From Chloranthus sessilifolius (taxonomy: Eukaryota > Streptophyta > Magnoliopsida > Chloranthales > Chloranthaceae): a stretch of DNA of 64,000 bases. Positions 42,995 through 52,765 of this stretch are shown one piece after another. Made by a program: the position numbers and the translations under genes. The stretch spans positions 90,432,765 to 90,496,764 of the forward strand of contig CM037588.1 of NCBI GenBank assembly GCA_021018995.1, in the 5' to 3' direction. Below the pieces are notes generated by a model. The model did not search any database. It was not told the origin of the DNA and saw only the letters and a list, made by a program, of their open reading frames with translations. Position 1 is the stretch's first letter. Each line of letters begins with the position of its first letter.

Positions 42995-44330
42995 TGTAAC
43001 GACTCAAAATTTTCAAGCTAGAAGATATAGAAATACCGGTTCGCTAGATCATAGTCCATAATCTATGTACAAAATACATTTGGTATCAATGGGGAAAAAA
43101 TTACAAAATAAACTGGAATAAATGCTTCAATGTCAACAATAAGGAAAACAAATCCAATAATACCACCGGTGATGATCGTACATCACACAAACAGTGGTAC
43201 TAATATCAAGTACATGGAAAGAAATAAATAAGTATTCAAGAATGTCTTTTAGATTATACCAAGCGAGGTTGTTCTTCTTTTAATGGCAGTGAGCTTATGG
43301 TATTACCACAACGAGCTGTCATTGCTATTTTCAGAACGTCTTCAGTGTTTGAAACTAGATTCGAAAATAAAAATAAATGATTTGGGGTTTGGAAATCAGA
43401 TCTAACATTAAGAAATAATCTCCGTGATTAAGAGGCGTATAATCCCGACAATGAGAGATGATGATATCTACCTCTTGAAGCGTGAGTGCTTACTCTATGA
43501 CGATCTAGGTTGGAGAAGATCGACGTTCCACGCTATCGTTGTCCAAGGCTTCTTCCTCCTTTGATCTTGATGGTGGAAATAATCAAGATGATTTTTGTGG
43601 TAGAAACCCAAAAGATTTTATGGTGGTTTGAAGAAGGGTTGGGGGATAAGGGTGGTGACGGCTAGAGTTTTCTTAAGGTGAAGAAAAAGAAGAGATAACT
43701 AGGGTTTTCTTAAGAAGAAGTCTATTCCTCATAACAACTCTCAGAGAAATTATGATTTAGGTTTCTCCATAAGACACCTTTTTATAACTTTTTTGGGGAT
43801 CATCTGGTGTTAGGTTGTCACACCAAAGAAGGGGGTATAGACTTTTTTTTTCAAGATCCAAAATAAAGTTTAATTTTCACATACCAAGGTTTGATCCTTA
43901 GACCCCTTGTCTCTAACTTAAGCCTTTAACCAGTAGGCTACCACATAGCTTGTGTCAATTAATCGAGCAATAAGAATAAGAGTTGAGAAAACCACAACAT
44001 GTGTCCTTTAGTTATAAGGTTTTGAATAGTTCAGGCATGCGGTGTATACCTTATTAATCGCATATAAAAATTTAGGTATATCAACGATACGAAAATTCGA
44101 GTAGCTACATTCTTCCCTCCTTATAGAATTTTCGTCCTCGAAAATTTGCATACCTAATAATTCGAAGATAAATTCAGATTTCATACTATCTACACTCCCT
44201 AAAATAAAGGTGGGTCAAAAAATCACATCTAATGGGTCAATGGTTTGACCAAGGTCATATTAGTCAACCAAAAGTCAAAATTTTCTCACATGTCAACGAT
44301 TCAACATTTGCTAAAATCCGGGTTGTCACA
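42995..44330 (-). repeat. Solo-LTR-like unit, chromovirus type
   Basis: It is bounded by TGTAACGACTC and GGGTTGTCACA, the near-inverted ends typical of Tekay-like LTRs. On the minus strand TTATAAAAAGG (about 43788-43799) gives a TATA box. TTTTCGAGGACGAAAATTC (about 44130) matches the string that accompanies chromovirus 3' ends. There is no adjacent primer site or polypurine tract. The flanking five bases differ (TACGC and GACAT), so no target duplication is evident. Confidence 0.5.
43893..43963 (-). other. tRNA-like A/B-box module inside the solo LTR
   Basis: On the minus strand, TAGCCTACTGG resembles a polymerase III A box, and GGATCAAACCTTGG about 45 bp later resembles a B box. Spacing and order fit a decayed tRNA-derived sequence. 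There is no cloverleaf-complete tRNA here. Confidence 0.35.
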
Positions 44331-44656
44331 GACATCATCCTAGTCATTTTTGAACTACTATTATATGTAGAAGACCATTTTCCTCTTGAATATTCTGCAT
44401 CTTCTTCCTCTTCGGTTGATTGTGCAGTGCCAACTAAGGTGGAAATATGAGAAGTCATAACTGTACTCACATTGGTGTCTCTAGTGTTGGCTATGTAACC
44501 AATTTTGTTGCTTACAGAGGAGGAAGTAGCCTATCTGTATACAAGAGGTTAGGCTGAGGTTTGAAGGGGGAGTACTGTCTCCAAAGTTGTTGATGCCTAA
44601 TTGCATGACAACCTTCCATCAGAAAGAACACTTGAGGTAGATGGTAGGTTGTTAAG
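44331..44656. other. No supported gene
   Basis: Short sequence between the solo LTR and TE-E. It contains a minus-strand acidic/Ser-rich open frame (about 44470-44331) without recognisable similarity, which might be the left-over of the gene hosting the RNase H remnant. Confidence 0.35.
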
Positions 44657-44925
44657 TGGTGAAAAATGCCACTTTTCACCCTTTAACCTGACCATTGATA
44701 GACCTGTGAGCACACTAATAAGCCTCTGTCGAGTGTATTTTGTAGACAACAATAAAAGATGATACTAATGCAGAAAACCACACAAGAATGCCCACAAAGG
44801 GGCCATCTCTCAGCACAGGACAGACCCAGCAATGGCACATCACTAGACCCTTAGAGTGCTTGGCTGCAGAAGAACAAGGCGAAGGAAGGGAAGACAGGAC
44901 AAAATCATCCTATCGAGAGGACATA

Positions 44926-45465
44926 TGAAGATTTTGATAGGAGCTGAGAGTTGAATTAGAGGAATTCGTGCAGATTGGCGAGGTTTCAATAGGATCTGAA
45001 GGCAGAAAGAAGAAGTCATGAGGATTGTGAAATTCGATAGGATCCAAGAACCTATTGAACAGTTGAGAGAAAGACAGATTTCATCCTGACGAAAGCTACC
45101 TGAGGAGAAAAGGGAACCTATCGAAGGGTTCCTGAACCTATCGAAGGTCTCCAGAACCTATCGGAAGACCGCCTGAACCTAACGAAATGGAGGTGCTAGA
45201 TCAGCACCTAGTGAAGGATGTTTATGCCTTTCGATAGGAGTGAGAGCCATCCTATCGAAGTGATGGAATGCAAAGCTACAACCTGATGAAACGGTCTCCC
45301 AACCTATCGAACTACCCCTCCAACCTGTCGAATGCTCCAGATAATGTGCAGTGAAGCTGAAGCCTCAAAGCTTATCCTGTCGGAACCTATCGAAGGGGGA
45401 GAACCTGGTAAAAGGACTGAAAAGCTTTATCAGAACCTGTCGGAAGCTTCCCCAACCTGTTGAAA
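44926..45465 (+). promoter_or_regulatory. CCTATCGA word cluster in TE-E LTR
   Basis: More than fifteen copies or near-copies of CCTATCGAA/TTCGATAGG (many as GAACCTATCGAAGG) lie in both orientations over 540 bp, about 200 bp upstream of the TATA box. The same words return at 49846-50232. Confidence 0.6.
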
Positions 45466-45663
45466 TCGTGTGCAGAACTTCTCAGAAACTCAGCTATGCA
45501 CACGCTGTGACTTGGTGACCTGCTACACACAACCCGAGGCACTTGGTGACCGGTACGACAGTTCTAGAAGATGCCCTAATCGACCCACGTGCTCTAACAG
45601 AACCCTAACAAACTCTGAGGACCTTCTAGAAGGGATTTTTAGCAAGAAAAATAAAGGAGAAAG

Positions 45664-45675
45664 CTATATATAGAG
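45664..45675 (+). promoter_or_regulatory. TATA box of TE-E LTR
   Basis: CTATATATAGAG followed by GCCCCC is a strong TATA element. Transcription would start near 45700, defining the U3/R edge. Confidence 0.6.
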
Positions 45676-46805
45676 GCCCCCAATTGCAACTGGGGGGAGA
45701 TCAAAGCTGAGCCAAATTCTAGAGATTAGAACTTGTAGAGAAATTCTATTTTCCCTCTTTTAGCCCAACAATGGTTGGCTAATTCCCTTGGAGTAACGAG
45801 GAGAGAGGTTAGATTTATAATTGGGTAAGGTTGAGAGTGCTGTTGAGGATTCATTGATGCATAGACTACAGATCTGAGAGCATTTCCATTGTAGAGTGAG
45901 TTTGATTGCAATGTAAATGTTGTTTTTAACGCTGTAATTAGATCTAAAGTTCCTTTGGTTTCATTTGGTGCTTGATCGGATTTGTGTAGAGGAGTCTGTA
46001 GATCAGCTCACCCACTTAACTGGTAGACCTCTTAGATACCATCTGATCTCCCTGGATATGATACTCCTGTAATTCCCTGAGTCTGTGACCTTGTAATTGA
46101 AGCATCTGTAGTGGTTTTAATTATTCTGATTGCTGCTTTTGCTTTGGAGGAGATCCCTAGGATAATCTGTGACCATTAAAGTGGACAGATCATAGCCTTA
46201 AGAGTAGTCCAAGCTCAGGCTCCAATTAGATTCGTCTGCTGTAAATCCATGGATCAGATAAAGTCTATAGGATGGTCTGTGACCATTCAAGTGGACAGAT
46301 TATAGCCTTAAGACCAATGAGATCCTGTGATTTGGAGTGGAATCTTCTACCCTGCAACTGTGCTTATAGCCAGTTGAGGGAATCGTATGCCCTGAACCTC
46401 TGCAACATGATTAATCTAACCTGATTTCAGTGAGACCAATTTCCAAGCTACTCTTCTCCATTATCTGCTTTTTACTCCTTTCCCCTGCGAGATCTAGATT
46501 CTCAAACTCGATCCAAGTTAGTTTTTATTTAATTTTAGCTTAGATTAAGTGACAATTCCTTTTAAACCTCTCCCCTGTCTTTTATCTGACTTAGCATTAG
46601 TTAGGGTGCCAGATCTCTTACAAATCTGGAGATTTATCATATTTTTAAACCAACCTCCCTATGGGCATTCCCTTACTCACCATCATTTTAAAACTTGCTA
46701 CAACAGACTCTGATTACTTGCAAGTCTGTGTGAGTGTGTTCTGCCTAGTGTTATTAGTGATTTTAGATCCTCTTTGAAGGGAAGGCAAACACCCTAACAA
46801 GTTTT

Positions 46806-46823
46806 TGGCGCCGCTGCCGGGGA
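46806..46823 (+). other. tRNA-Asp primer binding site of TE-E
   Basis: TGGCGCCGCTGCCGGGGA is complementary to the plant tRNA-Asp 3' end with one difference. Confidence 0.9.
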
Positions 46824-47018
46824 GTATTTTGTGTGCATTTCATCAGATCTGAGGTTGCAGTGTGAGAGGAGAATTGTGTTGGAGGCTGCTCTGTAGTTTA
46901 CATCCCTCTACTCCCCTTTTATTTTTCAGATCTATTGATTTTTAGAGTAGTTAGAAAGTGTGGTTGATTCTACTTGTTGTGTTGAGGATTTGTTCTGCAT
47001 TCAGATTTTTAGTGTTGT

Positions 47019-48725
47019 ATGTTTGGTAAGAGAACCCTCCAACCTCAGATTATTCCACTAAATCCAGAGGTTGAAAGACTCCTCAGATCTAGACCAACTA
47101 CACTCACATTTGTTGCAATTGACTCTGTAGAAATGGGTGAGCAACAGCAGCCGAGAACCCTCAAGGAGTTTAATACACCAAGGGTTTATAATTCCCTCTT
47201 CTGCATTCAATTCCCAGCTGCTCAAGGAAACTATAAGATAAAATCTTCCATAATTCAAATGCTGCCCTCATTTCATGGCCTGACTAAAGAAGACCCCTAC
47301 AAGCACATTGATGAGTTCTTGGGACTGTGCACTACATTTAACATCACAGGTTTGGGGGAGGAGGCCACCAAGATGAGACTCTTTCCTTTTTCATTAAAGG
47401 ACAGAGCCAGGACCTGGTTGTCCCTGCTTCCAGGCAACAACATTCAGTCCTAGAGTGACCTCCAATGTCAATTTTTGGCCAAGTTCTTCCCTATGTCAAA
47501 AACTAGCCAGTTGAGGAAGGGTATCATCTCTTTTACCCAAGATCCAACTGAAGATTTTCATCAATCCTCAGAGAGATTTAAGAAACTCCTAAATAAATGT
47601 CCCCACCATCAAATCCCTAAATGGTAATTGGTTCAAATCTTTTATCAGGGAATTGATTCTAAGAGCAGATACATGATAGATACTTCCTGTGGTGGTACCT
47701 ACCTCCATAAAACTACTGAGGAGGCATGGGAGCTCTTTGATATTATTAGTGAGAACTCTATGCAAAGGAAAACCTTGGCTAGAGATCTAGAGCCTCCTAG
47801 GTTGGTGAAGGAGAATACTTCAAGAGGAAAGTTATATAAAGTGAGTGTGCCAAGTGATTTGGAAAGGAAAGTGGACAGCCTAGCCCTGAAATTTGATAGG
47901 CTGATGAGAGCAATGCAGTCACCTGTGGCCACTAAGGTGGAGGAGGCATGTGCCATATGCCAGTCCCCCACTTACTCCCTTGAAGAATGTCCATCCACTG
48001 GCCAGTTTCCTGATTTTATAACAGAGCATGTGGTTGCAACTCAGTCTTATGGGCAGCAGCCTGTTGTTGGGTATCAATGGAGGAACCACCAATCTTAGGT
48101 GGAGACAAGATGCATACCCCAGCTAGTAGCAGCCCATGCCCTACAGAAATGCTCAGCCCTATCAAGAAGGTTATGTCCCAAGGCTTCAGTATCAGCAACC
48201 CATAGCCCAACCTGTAGCTCCTCCTATGCAGCAATCTGCACCTCCCCCAGCTGCGAGAGCATCTTCCTTTGAGGAACAAATTCTATATTCACTGCAGAAC
48301 TTGGACTCCTTATCCCAAACTGTGCACTCTCACAACTAGAGCATCAAAAGATAGAGGACCAACTTGGTCAGCTGTCTGATGTTCTGACTAGGAGAGACGG
48401 AGGAAGGCTACCTAGCCAACTACAAGACAACCCACGAAGACAGTTTGTAGTGGGTGAAGTTTCCTCCACCTCTGAGGAAGCCAAATCAGTTACAACTTTG
48501 AGAAGTGGTAGGCTAGTGGACAACCGAGTGGGCTGTGAGCCTAAGGAGCTTGGAGGAAGAAAATGAAGTGATTTCTACAAGAACACAATAAAGGCCACCA
48601 ATGGTGGACTTGAAGGAACAACCAGCTGTGAATAAAGAGGATAATGAGGATCCTTAAGAAAAAAAAAATTTAAAAAGAAAGATGATCAATTAGCCAAGGC
48701 TGCAAATGAGGGAGCAATCCCACAT
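47019..48725 (+). pseudogene. gag: Gag of TE-E
   Basis: ATG 47019 opens MFGKRTLQPQIIPLNPEVER. The capsid contains KSSIIQMLPSFHGLTKEDPY, MRLFPFSLKDRARTWLSLLP, FFPMSKTSQLRKGI and FERFKKLL-like blocks, then AWELFDIISENSM, LERKVDSLALKFDRLM and a zinc-knuckle relative CAICQSPTYSLEEC. The usual His of CCHC is Tyr here, whereas TE-F has CLICQSPTHSIDQC. Stops lie at about 47452 (a Trp-to-stop position) and 47622, a further stop at 48098, and a frameshift near 48340, after which QLGQLSDVLTRRDGGRLPSQ continues. Gag packages RNA and forms particles. Confidence 0.8.
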
Positions 48726-49592
48726 TTGCCATTTCCTAAAGCACTGCAAGCACCTTCCCCTTTTGATAAAGGGCAAGGTAAAATTGAGGAAATGATGGAG
48801 ACTTTCAAGCATGTAAAGATTAATTTGCCTTTACTTGATGCCATTAAACAAGTCCCAGCCTACGCCAGATTTTTGAAAGACCTATGCACTCATAAAAGAC
48901 AATCTAGGGTACACCTATCCAAGAAGGTCTTTGCAGCAGAAAAAGTGAAGCAAATCCTGTCTATTGCAACTCCCCCCAAACTTCAAGACCCTGGAACCCC
49001 CACTATCCCCTGCATCATTGGCGATTACACCATTGACAAGGCCTTATTAGATCTGGGAGTCAGTGTAAATTTGCTTCCATATTTACTATATGAGAAGCTG
49101 GGTTTGGGAGAATTAAAGCCCACACATGTGGTCCTACAGCTGGCTGACAGATCTGAAAGGAAACCTGTGGGGATAATTGAAGATGTGTTGGTTGGAGTTG
49201 ACAAATATTTCTATCCTGCTGACTTCTTAGTGCTAGATATGGAACCAAGCAAGTATGTCAGTTCCATACCTGTGATTCTAGGCAGGCCCTTTTTGGCCAC
49301 TGCCAATGCTTACATGCAATGCAGGTCTGGAATCATGGAAGTGTCGTTTGGAAACATGAAGGTTAAGCTGAATGTGTATAGCACTGGCTATCAACCCTCT
49401 CTTGAAGAAGCTTATTTTTCCATTAATGTACAAAAGAAGGTGATGCATGAAAATACACATTGGCTGTTGCAGGACAATGGTTGGTTCACAAATGGAAAAC
49501 TACACTCAGGGGAGGGACATTGGCTGAGGAAAGAATCCACGGAAGGTATTGATCATGCAGATGCTGTGGACCTCCCAGATCCTTCGGATTAG
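48726..49592 (+). CDS. Protease region of TE-E Gag-Pro
   Basis: An open frame of 288 codons contains IEEMMETFKHVKINLPLLDA, FLKDLCTHKRQSR, ATPPKLQDPGTPTIPCIIG, the aspartic active-site loop ALLDLGVSVNLLP (Athila proteases use DLGxS), LADRSERKPVGIIEDVLVGV, FYPADFLVLDME and VILGRPFLATANAYMQCRSG. The C-terminal tail (EEAYFSIN to DLPDPSD) is not conserved with TE-F. The Met at 48726 is internal to the polyprotein, which starts at gag. The stop at 49590 is not followed by any reverse transcriptase. Confidence 0.8.
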   Translation: MPFPKALQAPSPFDKGQGKIEEMMETFKHVKINLPLLDAIKQVPAYARFLKDLCTHKRQSRVHLSKKVFAAEKVKQILSIATPPKLQDPGTPTIPCIIGDYTIDKALLDLGVSVNLLPYLLYEKLGLGELKPTHVVLQLADRSERKPVGIIEDVLVGVDKYFYPADFLVLDMEPSKYVSSIPVILGRPFLATANAYMQCRSGIMEVSFGNMKVKLNVYSTGYQPSLEEAYFSINVQKKVMHENTHWLLQDNGWFTNGKLHSGEGHWLRKESTEGIDHADAVDLPDPSD

Positions 49593-49845
49593 CCCCTGCA
49601 GCCCAGTATGTATCATATGTATTATATTTGATTTATATCTTGATTCTTTCACACGATATTTTTTCTGCAATAAAATGTCCATGTCAAGATCAAGCTTCAT
49701 TCCAATATCGCCTGCAGTCTAGGGATCATGGGCACAAGGTCAGAAGCAAACTCAACTGACTGGTAGCACAGCAAATGAGTTGCTGGGTGCTAAGACTAAA
49801 GCCCTGCACACACAGGCCATGTTATTGAGCTTATAGGACCTCTCG

Positions 49846-50232
49846 ATAGGTCACTGACAACGATACGATTAGAGAGGATTTTGATAGGTGCTGAGACTTC
49901 TCGATAGGTGAGAACAACTTTGCAATAGGTTCTGGACTCTTACCTGGAACCTATCGACAGAACTGACAAATGTACTACCCAACCTATCGAAAAGTTGTTT
50001 TCACCCCTCAGCATCCTAGCGAATTGAATGTTTTATCTACCCTGCGTTCGACAGGACACCGACCTATCGAAATCAGTCATCCTAGCTTATCGAATGCAAT
50101 ATTTATTCATTTCGATAAGAAGGGTTGAACCTATCAAAAGCATTCCATTGCCGGCCACATACTTGGGCGACTTCGATAGGAAGCCTTAACCTGTCGACAT
50201 TTTAAAAACCCATCCTATCGAAATCACCCTCA
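49846..50232 (+). promoter_or_regulatory. CCTATCGA cluster upstream of the MADDK ORF
   Basis: About a dozen CCTATCGAA, TTCGATAGG and CCTGTCGAC words occur, matching the LTR cluster of the same element. A TATA-like CCTTAAATAGATG follows at 50495-50507, about 263 bp after the cluster, and the MADDK ATG is at 50565. Confidence 0.5.
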
Positions 50233-50564
50233 CTCCTTCCATGCTTGTTGTACACCTCTGCTGCGCATGAATTTTATCCCACATGTACCATGTGTACAAC
50301 TACGCACAGCATGGGCTTTAAACTCTACACCCCCCTGGGTTTCTGCACCACGCCGTAACTCCCAACGCTAAATATAGGCTGCCAGTTAATCCACAATTTC
50401 GTTCCCCATGCTGAATGGTGGAATTAACCATTCATTCCTTCTCATCGACGGTGGCGATATTGAATACGCTGCTTCATATTCCATCATGCACCCACCTTAA
50501 ATAGATGCAGATGGCTCGACTTCGTCCCATTCCTCTCCTTCTACCCTTTGCACTCCTCATAACT

Positions 50565-50800
50565 ATGGCAGATGACAAGCCCACCTTCACTCCTGCTCAA
50601 CTCTCCCTCTTCTGGCTAGAGCCGCCACCACCTAAGAAACCAGACCCACTTCAATTTCTCTAGGATGAATATGAGGACGTTCAGTGGATCCTCGCCAAGG
50701 AGGAGAAGAAACTAGAACAGAGGGAGAAGAAGAGGCAGAAGACCGAGCCACCGGCTTCTCCACCACCACCCTTCACCGTCACCCCACCCCCTGCCCCCTG
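50565..50800 (+). pseudogene. MADDK accessory ORF of TE-E
   Basis: ATG 50565 opens MADDKPTFTPAQLSLFWLEP, then PPPKKPDPLQFL, a TAG, DEYEDVQWILAKEEKKLEQR and KKRQKTEPPASPPPP, closing with a stop at about 50801. The middle is a highly charged helix and the end is Pro-rich, a layout similar in style to the MADET ORF of TE-B, although I cannot show homology. It begins 65 bp after a TATA-like box. Function is unknown. Confidence 0.4.
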
Positions 50801-51131
50801 ATCTTGCCCTTTTTCCTTTTCTTCCCCCTCTCCTGGCTTGCAGTTCCTCTTCCACCTGAAGCAGGTTGAGGATATCCCTGCGCCAGGGAAGAGGACATTT
50901 TTTTAACCAAGGATTTTTTTGTCCACATGTATGTCTTACCTTTCGTATCCTTGTGCTTGACCATTGTACTGGATATCTGCTTAGTTTATTTTTAATAAAA
51001 TGCTTTGTGTATTCTAATTTCTTTTTTATTTTCTGCTATCTTATTGTTCTTCTATTTATTTTTATTTTTTTTTCTGGATGTCTGCACGGCTACACCCACT
51101 ATGCTATAAATAGTGAGGACGCTATTTCGTT
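50801..51131 (+). other. 3' untranslated region of TE-E
   Basis: Pyrimidine-rich, T-run DNA with no supported ORF, leading to the polypurine tract. Confidence 0.5.
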
Positions 51132-51148
51132 TAGGTTTGGGGGTGTGG
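51132..51148 (+). other. Polypurine tract of TE-E
   Basis: AGGTTTGGGGGTGTGG is the plant Athila-type plus-strand primer and normally abuts the 3' LTR. Here Ogre sequence begins 5-6 bp later. Confidence 0.65.
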
Positions 51149-51153
51149 CACGT

Positions 51154-52745
51154 TGTAGACCCCCAAATTCGGCCCAAGGCCCGATCAGTCTGTACTCCAA
51201 GAGAGATATACCCCTGTGCTTCTTATGGTACTCCTAAACCTTTAGAAATTATCCTAAACCCTTTAGAACCATTTCTCCAACCCTTAGGAATCGCCCTAAA
51301 CCCTAGGATCCCTTCCCAGACCCAACTTAAACCCTTCTGAGCATTTGATGGGAGGAGAGCTACAAATTTTACATAGATCACTACCGAGGATGATCCACAT
51401 ACCATTGGAAGGAGGACTTCTCCAGCTTTCCAGCAGGCCAAAGATCACCCAATTTGGAGTTGTGGTTCGAAAGATATGGTCGATTGAAGTTTTACATAAA
51501 ATCATGACTTTTGCTCAGGTGTATGTATTAGATACGCCTAGCAAATTTGGCCCCATTTTGGTTAGGCATATATATTATATACGCTTGGCATTTTTGGGCC
51601 AAATTTGGCCGGGCGTACATAATACATGCGTCCAGCATAGGTAGGGCCCACCGCAGACACCCACCTTCTCAGGTCTCCTTTGGTTTACATGGAAATCACT
51701 GTACATAAACTGGGCGTATGTAATATATACGCCCAGCTTAGCTACAGTAACTGTCATCAAATGCTCGAAGTTCCTTCACCAGGATTGACCTTTTGACCAT
51801 CCCCTTGGTTGAGGTGGGTGTCCTAAGGTTGGTTGCACCCCCTTTGAGCTTATATGCAACCCTTAAGTCACCTATGGTCTCACCCCATCATCTATCATTG
51901 AAACTAGTTCCCCAAACCCCTAGGACCCTAAAAATCTAGAAAACCTTAGATGGAGGATTACCTAATTTCTAAACCAATTAGCTCTTAAATAACCCTCTAA
52001 CCCACCTCTTCTCTATAAATAGAGAGGCACCCCCTCTTCCCAAAGGGTTGAAAAATTAAGGTTGAAAGTTGAGCTTAAGAGAGAGAACCCTAGTGAGAGA
52101 AAGTTTTTTTTATTTTTGCATTCTTCAACCAGGATTCCAGCATGCTTAGTTCACCCCTTCTAATCAATTTCAACAATGAGACCACCCCTCTCTTAGTCAA
52201 GCTTAGTCCCTAGCTTCATCCTACACTTCCCATCTATCGAATACTAGCATTAGAATCCATTTCCCTACCGTTTAAGCCCTTTAAAGCCATCGGAAGTACG
52301 CCAAAGCAAAGGTCATTTACGGTGCAACAAGGGCCCATGAGCTCCGGCTCACCCCTCTCTTACTCTACCTTCTTGGTGTTTCCTCCATCCAAGGATTCAA
52401 GCCATTACGCCGTCGAAATTTTGGTTTTGGCTCAAAGCTTGATAGGACCATATTGCCTTCAGGCAAGGGGAAGCTCCGCCCATTTATTTTTTTATTTTGG
52501 CCATAGATAGAGACCGTTACGTGCAGGTTGATCGGGTGCCTAAACCCTTCCCGATCGATAACCGAAGCCCCTACCCTAGAGTCTTTGGCAAAGACCGGTA
52601 AATCAGAGTCATATTTAGCACTTCGGTGCTCAAAATATTGATTTAAAGGTTTCTCGGATCACCAAAAGCTCCGGGTGGCAACTCTACATTTATTCCATCG
52701 CGAGTGCATCGCCGCGACGGGTTCGAGTGAATCCATGGTCGCACA
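51154..52745 (+). repeat. 5' LTR of TE-C2
   Basis: About 1592 bp from TGTAGACCCCC to GTCGCACA. Four palindromic words (GTATGTATTAGATACGCC, GCATATATATTATATACGC, GCGTACATAATACATGCG, GCGTATGTAATATATACGC) lie at 51522-51745, and a TATA box CTATAAATAGAG at 52012-52024. Confidence 0.8.
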
Positions 52746-52747
52746 GA

Positions 52748-52765
52748 TGACAACTCTACTGGGGA
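52748..52765 (+). other. tRNA-Arg-type primer binding site of TE-C2
   Basis: TGACAACTCTACTGGGGA differs from the canonical TGGCGACTCTGCTGGGGA at three transition sites and lies two bases after the LTR. Confidence 0.8.

Larger units (their letters stand above)
44657..46799 (+). repeat. 5' LTR of TE-E
   Basis: About 2143 bp from TGGTGAAAAATGCC to CCCTAACA, followed after six bases by the primer site. The outer end is a hairpin with arms GGTGAAAA (44658-44665) and TTTTCACC (44673-44680). CCTATCGA words fill 44926-45465 and a TATA box is at 45664. The 3' LTR was not identified because Ogre sequence starts at 51154. Confidence 0.65.
44657..51153 (+). mobile_element. TE-E: Athila-like element with gag and protease but no pol
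   Basis: The order is LTR (44657-46799), tRNA-Asp primer site, gag, protease, CCTATCGA word cluster, a TATA-like box, the MADDK ORF and a polypurine tract at 51132-51148, where an Ogre LTR begins. There is no reverse transcriptase, RNase H or integrase between protease and ORF. The gag-protease stretch is closely related to the minus-strand TE-F. Confidence 0.75.

Noticed and set aside
42990..44335. Target site duplication for the solo-LTR-like unit
   Set aside because: The flanking five bases (TACGC, GACAT) do not match.
51149..51153. 3' LTR start of TE-E between its polypurine tract and the Ogre LTR
   Set aside because: TGGCACGT shares only TGG with the 5' LTR start TGGTGAAA; too short to claim.
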